Shown: positions 10,255-20,650, numbered from the stretch's first letter. The stretch is DNA of 27,071 bases from Diphasiastrum complanatum (GCA_029204225.1 MU836562.1:1-27071); one strand, 5' to 3'. A program made the numbers and translations. Notes: generated by a model not told the origin, from the letters alone.

Positions 10255-11087
10255 TGTGGAAAAAGTACAAAAAGAACCAAGAGTGGATCCTAATCTGATC
10301 CTCAAGAGGGATTGGATGTTAGATTTACTTGATCTATCAATCTACATAAGATTAAGATCAATCTAGATCAATTCTAGACATAAAATCCAAACAAGAACAA
10401 TCATTTATTGAAGGTAAATGTACTTGCTGGTTTCACATGTGTGAAACCATGTCAGGGTACGGACTCCAACCTGAAAATCAAGTACACATTGATAGAACCT
10501 CAAAACAATCAAAACAAATGTAGAAAAATGGAGAGAATCACTCAAAATTGCTTCCAAAACCAAGATTGGTGTCTCACACTGATTATGGCCAAATGTGGCT
10601 CTATATATACAATAAGTGGGAGCTCGTGGTACTGATCATCCCTTTGATCCCACATGTGTGAAGGTGCTTTGTCATATGATGATTCATCATGCAAAACTGA
10701 CACTTGGACAAAACCTTCTATTTTGAGCACTTTTGGTCCATTTTCCTTCTATATGGAGATCTACTTGAAAATCTTCTAGAAGTCAAAATTCGTCTACTTC
10801 AGCTTATTCCACACATGTGATCTGTCCTCTACACATGGGATGTGACACCTAACCAAAGGATGTGGCTCATGCAAGCAATAGATTGATGCCATGTGTCATA
10901 TGTCTAGAAAACTAGTTTTTGGCCTTTTTAGCCACTAGAACTTGAATTAAATCATATGTACAACCTATATGATTATGGTACATGACAAGTACACTATTTC
11001 AACACGTGGGAACAGGCTCCACACATGTGTATTTATCTATATACAATATTTTTGGCCTCTACCAAGCTTATTTTTGCATTTTTCACA
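10255..11087 (-). repeat. Left LTR of element C (its 3' LTR)
   Basis: Nearly identical to 14765-15597 over 833 bp. Begins TGTGGAAAAAG and ends TTTTTCACA, giving short inverted termini. A minus-strand TATA core is at 10601-10610. The plus strand shows many CACATGTG-like E-box motifs, and a near-palindrome spans 10429-10448. Confidence 0.95.
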
Positions 11088-11096
11088 CTCCTCCTC
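11088..11096 (-). other. Polypurine tract of element C
   Basis: The minus strand reads GAGGAGGAG directly before the TGTG start of the 3' LTR, as needed for plus-strand priming. Confidence 0.85.
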
Positions 11097-11417
11097 AAAA
11101 ATCTAGCTTGGTAAATCTAGCTTGATGGAAAACATGATGATCTTGAACTTGACTACATGGGCTGAATTGGTCTTTGCTGGTTCAAAAGGTGTGAAGATAA
11201 GCCAATGAGCTTGATGTTGATCTGAAATCACCATATCCATGATAGTGCTTCTTTGATGTTGACATCTTTGATGAACTTGAGAGCTTTGCACCATCCTAGC
11301 ATCTTCGAAATTGATTCCTTCCAAATTTTATGTAGATGCTTGACTTTGAGGCTTGCTCCTTCCTCATGTGCATGCTCCTCCATGAGAAAATAAAGATTTC
11401 TTCTTGACTTATTAGGA

Positions 11418-11846
11418 TCACAAAGATCTAAACATCATGTTATCATGATCTAGAGAATTAGACTTATCCAAATTGGCAAGACTATGCATGCTATAATAAC
11501 AAAGTGTTTGCATCATATCTTCATGCTTGTTTACCATGCTAATCTCAGATCCAATGAGGCTAAATACTTCATTATGGAGATAAGTGTCTTTAGAAGATGA
11601 TTCAGTTACTCTCATAAAGAGTTTACAATTTGCCTCAATACAAATGTTCAAACTATGAGTGAACAAATCACTTTTGCTCTTACATGACTCAAGAACATAC
11701 ATTTGATGAAATAACCATTTGCTTTCTAATTGATTTAAAATCAATTTCAACCTTTTAAGAACATCATATGTGTTCTCAAGAGAGACTTCATACTCAACTA
11801 GTATGGCTTTACTCCAATTTTAAGATGCAATGATCTCACTAAAGCA
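11418..11846 (-). pseudogene. Element C second module: decayed copy of module in the upstream ORF
   Basis: Minus-strand frame from a Cys codon at 11846 to the stop at 11418, with one TAA at 11822-11820. The part from the ATG at 11750 is open for 110 codons. It aligns along its length with residues about 131-272 of the ORF starting at 12964. Shared landmarks are CF-x2-I, W-x-KAILVE, KW, A-x-C-x-L-x-MR, DTY-x-H and SLI-x2-EI. It lies in a different frame from that ORF, so a frameshift occurred near 11850-11880. Function is unknown. Confidence 0.6.
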
Positions 11847-13105
11847 AATTGATTTATCAAATGACATAGGAGAAGTAAGTATGAGATGATACCACATGAG
11901 ATATGCTCCTCTTTCCCTTGAAATGTGAGCCACATGGACTCAACCATGTTTTTTGAGATTCTTTTTGGAATCACAACTTGAGAAGGTCTCTCCTCCTCAA
12001 TCATTGACATACTTGAACCTTGAGAAGGACTCTCCTCCTCAATCCTTGGCACACTTGAACCTTGAGATGACTCCTTAAGATCCTCTTCATGATGCTCCTT
12101 TTTTATGGAAATACGAGACCTCCATGTCTCATAATGATCACAACAATCATGACCATTCAATATGCACTTCCTATGATTATCAAGATTACTTATGCTAGAA
12201 ACATAAGTCCAAAAATCACCACAGCTTGGCATGATTTTTCCAATATTGAAATCAAAAGGTATTTCCATCTCAATAAGGCTAACTACTTGCTTATGGATAT
12301 AAGTGTCCACTTTGGATGCTTCACTTATCCTCATAAGAAGTGTACAACTTGCCTTTAGGATTGAAAACATACAATTTTCATCTTTATGAATGAACACGTC
12401 ATTCATGATATTATTGAAACCAAAAGATCCTACATTATGAAGATATTTCCATTTCCTTGTCTTCGTAACTAATGTAAGCTTACAAGGAAAACATGCTTTG
12501 CTATTCTTTAAGGCATCACACTCAACTAGTATTGCCTTAAGCCACCTTTGAGATACAAAAATCCCTTCAAAGCAAAATCGATATTCATAAGTTGACATGA
12601 GAGCATAAATGAAACTATTTTCATTTTGTGATTGATGCTCCTTATTCTTGATTGATTTCTCTTGGATCATAACAATAAGTTTGAACTTATCTAAAGTTCC
12701 AAGCAAAATACTTTCCAAGGACATAAAATAAATCCAAGTTACTTTCATGAAAGTGACATCTATCTTTGCATCTTGAACCAAACAATGCACTTCCAAATGA
12801 AAAATTTCAAAAGATTTGACATGTGTTGTGATGGACTCTTGAAGACAAATCTTGCAAGTCCTTGTGAGACTCCAAGCCTCATTCACCTTTCCACAAAGGA
12901 AACACCTTTCCTTGGACTTGTCCTTCTTGTATTTGCATTTTGAACTTGATGCTCCATCCTTCACCTCGGCCCCCTTGCTTTGGTTCTCCTTGGATGGACT
13001 GGTCTTCTTTTTGTAGCATCTTGAGAAAAAATATCATCCCTTGCCACAAAGGTTGCAGTCAGGATCCTTTCTTTCCTTCAATAGGATGCCACCTATTGAT
13101 GCCAT
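11798..13105 (-). pseudogene. Element C zinc-knuckle ORF with unrecognised C-terminal protein
   Basis: A frame of 435 codons starts at ATG 13105-13103 and has one internal TGA at 13036-13034. From the next ATG (12964) it is open for 388 codons. Before the TGA is a knuckle-like block, CNLCGKG(stop)YFFSRCYKKK, where the stop and Tyr fall on the Gly-His of a normal CCHC. A Lys/Ser-rich linker and two CxxC pairs follow (CFLC, CKIC). Residues about 131-272 of the 388 form a module repeated at 11418-11846, and then two 14-residue Ser/Glu repeats. The knuckle suggests Gag ancestry. The rest matches no family I know and could be captured or fast-evolving sequence. The ORF overlaps no pol. Confidence 0.6.
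11977..12060 (-). repeat. 42-bp in-frame tandem repeat, two copies plus a partial third
   Basis: Units 11977-12018 and 12019-12060 differ at only a few bases, and a third begins at 12061 but fades. Each encodes 14 residues containing IEEE and PSQGSS on the minus strand, so the repeat is in frame with the surrounding ORF. Confidence 0.85.
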
Positions 13106-14751
13106 GTGAATAAAAGCCTGTGATATGATTCTACAAATGTAATTTGTGACTTTCAAGATACTAGATTTGAACATCTTCAACAATCTAGAAGGATCTACAA
13201 AAGATCTAGCTCACAAACCTAAGAATCAATCTTCACTGTAATGACTAGTCACTTGGAAACATTGCTTTGATCACTAAGACAAAAGCACACAATCTTTGAA
13301 TCAAATGACTAAAGAAATCAGATCCAATCTCCTATTGGACTCATCAAATACCAATGACTCTTTCTTTTGAAAGTTGAAATGAATATGAAAAAGATTTGAC
13401 ACTTAGATTTTCCTTTTCACTTGACTAGTTCTCTCAACACTTGAGATTCTTGAAGAAAAGATAGATTTTTTTTCAAACACATGAAAATCAAACTTAATCT
13501 GTTGACCCAAATAATCTCACTCTTGAGATTTAGAATGAATTTGATTTGATTTGAAAACAAACTATACCACCAATTTTTCACAAAGCTAAAAAATTAGACA
13601 ACTAGAGATTCAGAAAGATCTCAACCATGCATGAATACTCAAATATGGACTCCTCCTCATTTTAGACATCCAATGGGATCACAAATTGACCCTCACACTC
13701 TCACAAAAAAAGTTGAATAGAACTAATTTGAGTTTCATACATACTATGTCAATTTTTGCTCAACAAATTGAATTCACTCACTCCTATTGGATTCCACCGA
13801 ATACTCTACCTTTTAAGACTTGGATTGAAATTCAAAATCAAAAGTTGTGATTCTTCTCACTAAGATATTGTGCTTCAAAGAGCTAATGCCACTTAGAAAG
13901 ATTTGATCACTTAGGAGAAGACAAATTCTCCACCAATAACAACTCAAAATGAGCTTCTAGATCTTGCTCTCTACAAAGGAAGGAACTCTTAGAAAATTGG
14001 ATCTCTCTCTACACATTTGTCATAGACACCTTAATGACTCTTTTCAAGCCTAACAATCACTCAAACAAATTGAGTAGGGTTGAACAATGTGACTTGGATC
14101 TCAATCTCTTTTCTAGAACTCTCAATTTAAGCCAATCTATGTCAAATTCTACAAAAGATTTGCATAGATGCTCTATATGCACTAGAAACTCTCAAAGGTT
14201 TCACTTGGAGGACAGATCCAAAGATGTTTTCTAGCAAATTGATGCTTCTAAACTTTACCCTATCACTCTTGAACAAATCTAGAGTGATGGTACAATGGAT
14301 TTCAACCTCTCACCTTGCATATCACTCCTTAACCTATGATTTTTAGCAAAATCTCTCTCAACTTCAACATGCACTCAAAAAATCAGACATGATCAATTAA
14401 TGCACCTAATTCAAGCTTCAAATTTAATTTCTTGGCTGATCTAATCAAGGAACTAATCAAGGGATTAGATTCTCTATAGAAAATGCTTGATTTTGCACCA
14501 AAAATCACTCAAATTGAGTATGTGAGTCAAATTCTACAAATTTTTGAAATTTCTCAGTCAAAACCGGAGCTGTACGGCCTCACATGTGTGAAAAGTGTTC
14601 CTACAACCCACAAGAAGATCTGGACCAAAAATTTTGAGGATAGCTATCAAATCCAACTCGCTACACAAAATTTGACTAGCTTCCAAAAAAATGCTAATTT
14701 TGGCCTTGATTTGGATTAACCCTATCAATTTCAACAAAACCTCTTGTACTA
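13106..14751 (-). other. Element C untranslated leader, no ORF seen
   Basis: About 1.6 kb between the primer binding site and the first start codon. No long minus-strand frame and no capsid-like motif are recognisable. Small plus-strand frames (14034-14234, 14483-14719) are antisense to the element and look accidental. A long non-coding leader fits a non-autonomous element, or gag may have decayed beyond recognition. Confidence 0.5.
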
Positions 14752-14764
14752 GGCTCTGATACCA
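14752..14764 (-). other. Primer binding site of element C (initiator tRNA-Met)
   Basis: The minus strand reads TGGTATCAGAGCC, directly abutting the CA end of the 5' LTR. It is complementary to the 3' end of plant initiator tRNA-Met, as in most copia elements. Confidence 0.92.
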
Positions 14765-15597
14765 TGTGGAAAAAGTACAAAAAGGACCAAGAGTGGATCC
14801 TAATCTGATCCTCAAGAGGGATTGGATGTTAGATTTACTTGATCTATCAATCTACATAAGATTAAGATCAATCTAGATTAATTCTAGACATAAAATCCAA
14901 ACAAGAACAATCATTTATTGAAGGTAAATGTACTTGCTGGTTTCACACGTGTGAAACCATGTCAGGGTACGGACTCCAACTTGAAAATCAAGTACACATT
15001 GATAGAACCTCAAAACAATCAAAACAAATGTAGACAAATGGAGAGAATCACTCAAAATTGCTTCCAAAACCAAGATTGGTGTCTCACACTGAGTATGGCC
15101 AAATGTGGCTCTATATATACAATAAGTGAGAGCTTGTGGTACTGATCATCCCTTTGATCCGACATGTGTGAAGGTGCTTTGTCATATGATGATTCATCAT
15201 GCAAAACTGACACTTGGACAAAACCTTCTATTTTGAGCACTTTTGGTCCATTTTCCTTCTATATGGAGATCTAATTGAAAATCTTCTAGAAGTCGAAATT
15301 CGTCTACTTCAGCTTATTCCACACATGTGAGCTGTCCTCTACACATGGGATGTGACACCTAACCAATGGATGTGGCTCATGCAAGCAATAGATTGATGCC
15401 ATGTGTCATATGTCTAGAAAACTAGTTTTTGGCCTTTTTAGCCACTAGAACTTGAATTAAATCATATGTACAACCTATATGATTATGGTACATGACAAGT
15501 ACACTATTTTTACACGTGGGAACAGGCTCCACACATGTGTGTTTATCTACATACAAGATTTTTGGCCTCTACCAAGCTTATTTTTGCATTTTTCACA
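14765..15597 (-). repeat. Right LTR of element C (its 5' LTR, promoter copy)
   Basis: Second 833-bp LTR. A minus-strand TATA core at 15111-15120 gives a U3 of roughly 480 bp and R-U5 of roughly 350 bp. At 14939-14958 it holds a perfect 20-bp palindrome centred on the G-box CACGTG. The other LTR has CATGTG there. Confidence 0.95.
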
Positions 15598-15602
15598 ACA
15601 TA
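15598..15602. other. Right target-site duplication of element C (ACATA)
   Basis: Exact copy of 10250-10254. Removing C and one copy rejoins the integrase reading of fragment B. Confidence 0.9.
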
Positions 15603-15760
15603 TTCCCTTAGAAACAAGGAGGATGAATGATCTAAGCTCATGGATCATGGTTGGATGCTTATCCACCAAGGAGGCCTACAAAGCCATTATACCCTCTATT
15701 TCAAAAGTGATTAAGATAAAAAAAGTCATATTTTATGAAGATCTACATTCAACCTTGGAA
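15598..15760 (+). pseudogene. Copia fragment B, right part (integrase C-terminal region)
   Basis: After the C insertion the plus strand resumes with IPLETRRMNDLSSW, then STKEAYK and SKVIKIKKVIFYED. This is the conserved block after VFGC in copia integrase (normally a G-x-S-x2-KAYR-like region and R-x2-IF-x-E). The match ends near 15760, where minus-strand fragment D begins. Confidence 0.75.
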
Positions 15761-17276
15761 GGGGCATCTCCAACAAAGTCCGAATCTGAAAATCCAAACA
15801 AGTTAGGTGATGATCCCTCATACAATATGTCAAAATCTCGAGTTCCAATGATGTACCTCAAAACTCGCTTTCCTAGCTTCCAATTCTCCTCACTAGGATC
15901 TTGCATGAGACTCAATCTTCCAACACAATAGCTTAGATCTGGTCTAGTAATGGTTAGATAGATGAGTGAACCAACTAGTTTTCTATAGAGAGTAATGTCC
16001 TTGAAGGATCTTTTACTACCTCTTATAGTTAGTTTTACATGAGACTCCATAGGTGTATCATTAGCTTGTGCATCTACCATATATGATCTTTTTAGAATAG
16101 AATTAGCATACTTCTCTTCAAAAATGAAAGTAGATTGAGAAGTTCTAATGACTTCTATTCCCAAAATGTAATGCAAGTTACCAAGATCATGCACCTCAAA
16201 TTCTTTCTTAAGAGCACTCTTGATATCCTCCACATCTTGATTGTCTCCACCACTCAAGATGATATCATCCACATAGATTAGCAAGATGGTAACAAACCTA
16301 TAATAAAGTGAATCATCATACTCACTCATAACAAAGCCTTGAGAGAGTAAAATAGTGTTAATCTTAATATACCAACTCCTTGGTGCTTGCTTAAGGCCAT
16401 ACAAACTCTTTTGTAGTAGACACACATGATTTGGTTTTGTTGATAAAATGTAGCTCTTGGGTTGCTCCATGTACCCTTACTCCTCAAGATCACCATTCAA
16501 GAATGCACTTGTAATGTCCATGTTCCATAGATCCCATTTATAAAGTGTAACAAGTGAGATGATGACTCGAATGCTTACCATCTTTGCCACAAGTGCAAAG
16601 GTCTCATTATAATCATTGTTGAGCATATCCTTTTGCCACTAACCTTGCCATGTACTTGTTGATAGATCCATATTGGTTTGTCTTCACCTTGAAGATCCAT
16701 TTGCATCCAATAGCTTTCTTGTCCTTAGGTAACTCCACCAATCTGCATGTTCCATTCTTCATAAGAGCTTGATACTCAAGATCCATTGCTTGGATCCACT
16801 CCTCTTCTTTCCTTGCTTCATCTACACTTTTACGTTCATCAAAAGAGGTTAGGAAAGCAACATAATTTCCAGAAACTACTTGCTTACCCTTTTCATCATA
16901 TGTGAGCCTTGAAGGTACTTGTCTTTCCCTTGATGTTCTCCTTGGCTTTTGACTTGATCAAGGTCCATCATCATCACCATCTAAAGTAGGATCCTTTACA
17001 TCAACATCAAGAATGTTAGATCCATCCACATCTTTATCAATCATGCTTGAAGACACTTTTGGAATGTTCCCCTCATCAAAAATGACATCTCTTCCAACAA
17101 TCACTTTGTTAGTAGTAGGAATGTAAACCTTGTAGGCTTTACTCACCTGTAATGTTGACATAGCATGTGCATCCAAAAGTTCTTAGAAAGTTGACACTTG
17201 GCCTCCTCTTGAATAGCATCTCAAAAGATGTCCTTCCATCCAAAATAGCACTTGGCCACCTATTGCACAAGAAAAT
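15733..17276 (-). pseudogene. Copia fragment D: integrase C-terminus, reverse transcriptase, start of RNase H
   Basis: Read on the minus strand. From 17276 come CNRWPSAILDGRTSFEML and LRTFGCTCYV (integrase C-terminus), then after a frameshift YKVYIPTTNKVIVGRDVIF. An acidic linker (17050-16960) and a decayed RT N-terminus with WIFKVKTNQYG follow. The 245-codon open frame 16470-15733 has YGLKQAPRSW, the catalytic LLIYVDDIIL, DLGNLHYILGIE, TRPDLSYCVG and the start of RNase H (GFSDSDFVGD). RT copies element RNA to cDNA in the particle. Several frameshifts and stops upstream of 16470 make it inactive. No LTR or target duplication bounds it. Right end abuts element A codons directly. Confidence 0.85.
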
Positions 17277-18537
17277 TGGAAGAACAAGACCTTAGTTGAG
17301 TCTGCCAAATGCATGATAACTCATGCTTCGTTGCCCAAATCGTTCTGGCAACAAGCTGTTTCAACATCGACCTACGTGCAGAACCGATGTATAACAAGAG
17401 ACCTCCCTGACAGAAAAACCCCTCATGAAGTATGGACAGGATCCAAGCCTTCATTGAAACATTTGAGAGTATTCGGATGTACCACCTATGCTCATGTCCT
17501 AGAGGACAACAGAAAGAAATTAGTTGAGCATTCATTCAAGACTATTTTTGTTGGCTACTGTACTTTTGATGGAATGTATAGACTATACAATACAGATACC
17601 TGTAAAGTTTTCACTAATAGGGAAGATCAATTTATTGATTTGAAGGGCAAGGACCAGATGCAGTCTACAATTTCTGTCCCGAAAATTGATACATATCAAA
17701 AGAACATTTCAATTTCTTCCAACAGTCACTCTGTACAGTCAAACCCAAAAGAAGAAGAAGAAAAGGCTACAACTCAAGAGCAACTGACACAACCAACACA
17801 AAGTCGAATCTCGCAGCCAGAGACTTCGACCAGAAGATCAACAAGAACCCGAATTTAGCCTATCCGAAATACTGATGAGTTCGTTCACTATTCCATTCAG
17901 GAGTCAACCATAGTTGAGGAAGCTATGTCACAGGCCGATTCAGATCTCTGGAAAGAGGCAATGGACAAGGAGTACAACTCATTACTGAGTACAACTCAAA
18001 TTGCCAGCAGACAAAAGATGGTAGCATTGACAGAACAAAAACTCGATTCATGGCAAGGGGATTTTCACAAATTTTCAATATCGACTACTTCGAAATCTTT
18101 AGCTCGGTTACACACTTCCATTCGACTGCTACTATCATATGTCTGCTGCAGCGGATTTTGAGGTACACCAGATGGATGTACAAACGACATTTCTCAATGG
18201 AGTCATTGAGAAAGACATTTATATGATCCAGTTAGAAGGCTACATTCTCAATGGTCGAGAAGATCAGGTATGCAAACTCCATAAAGCTTTGTATGGTATG
18301 AAGCAATCATCCAGAGCATGGTTTCATCAAATCAACACATTCTTGATCGATCATGGATTCGAATCAAGTTCTGCAGGCTGTAATGTATATTTCAAAGCTA
18401 TCAATCAATTCTTTGTCATCATCACACTCTACGTTGATGATACGTTGCCCTTTAGCAACAATAACAGACTGACAAAAGACACCAAGAGGATGCTATCCCA
18501 AAAATTCGAGATGAGAGATCTTGGAGAGGCAAGATAA
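17277..18537 (+). pseudogene. Copia element A continuation: integrase C-terminus and reverse transcriptase
   Basis: In frame from about 17280: KNKTLVESAKCMITH, HASLPKSFWQQAV, HLRVFGCTTYAH, then a Glu/Gln/Ser-rich linker to a stop at 17856. RT starts near 17925 (DLWKEAMDKEY). After a frame change around 18140 comes HQMDVQTTFLNG, LHKALYGMKQSSRAW, catalytic LYVDD near 18430 and KFEMRDLGEAR, ending 18537. No RNase H or 3' LTR follows. The missing N-terminal part of this integrase is what element A has at 9441-9490, on the same strand and in the right order, so I assign both to one element. The assignment is inferred from order only. Confidence 0.8.
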
Positions 18538-18539
18538 TT

Positions 18540-19880
18540 CGTGCATGGCTATGGAATTGATCTTGTCGATCCAGTGACTTTGAAGGTGTGATCAAGTAGG
18601 GCAGACTTTGATCTATCGAAGTCGGTCTGAATCCCATATACGTAGTTGCATGCACCAAGGATTCCACGCGCGCCCACCGCTCTTCTGTTGTGCCACGTTG
18701 TCACGATATATCCCAACACAATGCACCAAGGTGCTAAAGATAAGAGGCCTCAGATGTTGCCCTCGAAGCATGTCCCCATGAAAAAAAGATTTCAATTTGA
18801 ATATGCTAGTCCGAAGGGTGGTTAAAAGGGCCCTTTAAAGCGACGCTTTTTAAGTTTCCACAAAGCCTATAAAGAGTCATTAAAAATTAGATGTTTCTTG
18901 TCCATGGAAAAAAACTTTTATAAGCAAGTTTCATGGGTGTCACATCCCTAAGCTTGCACTTTATCCTCTACAAAAAGAAAGTGCTTACCCTCATCCAAGA
19001 TTGCTATTGTTGGGGAACAGGTGACATCAAATTTCAAAAGCGCATGTACAAACTCATCCAACGGTGCAATTGATGGGCAACACAACCCTGAATGTGGGCG
19101 GTGGTCCCCAACAGCCGGGCTCGAGCCTTCACGTGCATACCCACCTCTCAAATTAATTTTTATTTTATTTTAAATTGTTTTTTGGCATCGGACTTTGAAG
19201 ACGACCTTTTAATTACAACAATGCAAGAAGATTTGATTGTAGCCTTTTCTCAACATAATCTTGTTTTTTTAATAAATGTTTTTTATTTAAATATTTTCGA
19301 GCTTAATAACATTTTAAGCTTTTGTATGAAATTCACTTTTCAATTCGAAAGGTTATTTTAGAATTTACCTTTCAATTAGAATGTTAGTGCCTTTCTTTGA
19401 CGGGCAAATGCGCCTTGACGTGCACTGTTGCAACGGCTTGCGCTCTTGGGGTTTGAACTTGGCATGATTATCAGCCACGTGGCGACGACACATTCGCCAG
19501 CTAATGCATTGAGGGCTTACCCTAGATCCAACGGTGAAAATACTCCAAGATTGAAAGAAGATCTTACATGCTCCACCGTCGGATGAAAGTCCGTACAAAG
19601 GTGGGCTCTTACCAGCCACTCAACTCTCAGAGTTGCAGTTGAGAAGGCAGTGTACGGGTAGAGGGTAAAGTGATACGGAATGCCAGAAGCCTGTGAGAAA
19701 CACGGGGCAATGGGCTATGTATGAGCCTGGAAGAGATGATGGTGAACTATGAATCATGAGATATTGGTGTTTGATGTTTGATGGTGGGCAGTGGGGGAGT
19801 GGGTGTTCAGGAATCTCGCTGGTGGGAAAGCAAGCAAGCCCAAAAGCCAAGGATATGCGTACCTCTGTACTGGTTTGAGA
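18540..19880. other. Intergenic region, no recognisable gene
   Basis: Only short overlapping frames without motifs. The TE homology ends at 18537. TGCACCAAGG occurs twice (18653 and 18723). The region around 19390-19620 is GC-richer with ATCCAACGGT and CCGTCGGAT motifs and a G-box, so it may be distal promoter sequence of the downstream gene. Confidence 0.4.
19474..19483. promoter_or_regulatory. Palindromic G-box GCCACGTGGC
   Basis: Perfect 10-bp palindrome around CACGTG, the core bound by plant bZIP and bHLH factors. It is about 1.7 kb upstream of the pectin methylesterase start, so a role there is speculative. Confidence 0.3.
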
Positions 19881-19883
19881 TGA

Positions 19884-19938
19884 AAATTTTGATCTAGATC
19901 GTGAATTTTCTCAAATTTTGATCTAGATCGTGAATTTT
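19884..19938. repeat. 26-bp direct repeat with 10-bp palindrome in each copy
   Basis: Two identical 26-bp copies (19884-19909 and 19913-19938) are separated by CTC. Each contains GATCTAGATC, a perfect palindrome. Confidence 0.9.
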
Positions 19939-20362
19939 ACCAAAAGAGATGAAGGGTGTAGCAAGTTTGCGTGGTGTATTTTGTTCCACTCGATTTTGAG
20001 ATTCATGCATAATAGGTAGGTTTCTTGGAAGCTTGGAGTCGACAGCGATCAGGTACGAGAGTGACAAATGCAGCATTGCTTGTGTGCAGAGTCCAGACGT
20101 CCAGACACTCAAAAAGGATTGATTCTTCGGGTTAATCATCTTCATCTCTGAGGGAAAATTTTCGTATACACGGAATTAGTGTTTACTTTTTGGTATTTAC
20201 CTGTCGTTCTTGAGTAATCCGTTTCTCCGGCTTGGAAAGTGAGTGAGGCGAGCACGGTAGCCGTGGTACAATGTACGCTCTGCCAGATTTAAGACTAGCC
20301 TTTTCTTTAATGCTAGAGACAAGGTATCTTTTGAATAGACAGACCGGTTTTTGAGACTGGGA

Positions 20363-20368
20363 CACGTG
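20363..20368. promoter_or_regulatory. G-box CACGTG upstream of pectin methylesterase
   Basis: Sequence GACACGTGAA about 840 bp upstream of the ATG at 21207. Candidate bZIP/bHLH site by motif only. Confidence 0.25.
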
Positions 20369-20551
20369 AAAGGTGACGAACAATGCACAATGCACATGCT
20401 TTTGAGATCATACATGCCATGGAACACTGAAAACTTCTGAAAAGGATAAGGATCTTCTGGTATAGATTTTAGAGTGTAATAACTTGTCTCGGTGTCTTGT
20501 ATCTTGGATTCTTGGTGCCTCAATTAGTCTTTTGCGCTGTCAGGGCTGTGC

Positions 20552-20650
20552 GAGTTCGTCATAATTCAGGTTGAGCTTTCTTGAAGCCTTAAATGTAAAA
20601 TAACCTCTGCCAGTTCGTGATATTCAGGTTGAGCTTCCTTGAAGAGCTAA
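20552..20650. repeat. Imperfect direct repeat of about 38 bp
   Basis: Copies near 20552-20590 and 20611-20648 share AGTTCGT, ATTCAGGTTGAGCTT and CTTGAAG with a few differences. A small local duplication with no recognised function. Confidence 0.8.

Larger units (their letters stand above)
10255..15597 (-). mobile_element. Element C: complete non-autonomous LTR retrotransposon
   Basis: All structural parts are present in minus orientation. There are two 833-bp LTRs with TGTG...CACA ends, a PBS (14752-14764), a PPT (11088-11096) and a perfect 5-bp target duplication (ACATA). Total length is 5,343 bp with 3,677 bp between the LTRs. By eye the LTRs differ at about 18 positions and no indels, so this is the youngest layer here. 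The interior has a decayed Gag-type zinc-knuckle reading frame and unrecognised protein, but no protease, integrase, RT or RNase H motif. Mobilisation must have relied on proteins from another element. It inserted into integrase codons of fragment B, whose reading resumes after the right LTR. Confidence 0.92.

Noticed and set aside
10408-10730. Small open frames conserved between 10408-10730 and 14918-15240
   Set aside because: They are conserved only because they lie in the two LTR copies of element C. They are antisense or non-coding and lack motifs.
13034-13036. Programmed readthrough of the TGA in the element C ORF
   Set aside because: Stop-codon suppression exists in some retroelements, but here the TGA replaces conserved residues of the zinc knuckle, so a simple mutation is more likely.
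14752-14764. CTCTGATACCA as the 3' end of a tRNA gene
   Set aside because: No cloverleaf is present. The string is the complement of the element C primer binding site and abuts its LTR.
15479-15931. 150-codon plus-strand frame across the right LTR end of element C
   Set aside because: It joins LTR sequence, fragment B integrase and antisense of fragment D. Only the 15598-15760 part is real coding remnant.
17260-17535. Minus-strand 91-codon frame
   Set aside because: It is the antisense shadow of the plus-strand integrase at 17283-17535.
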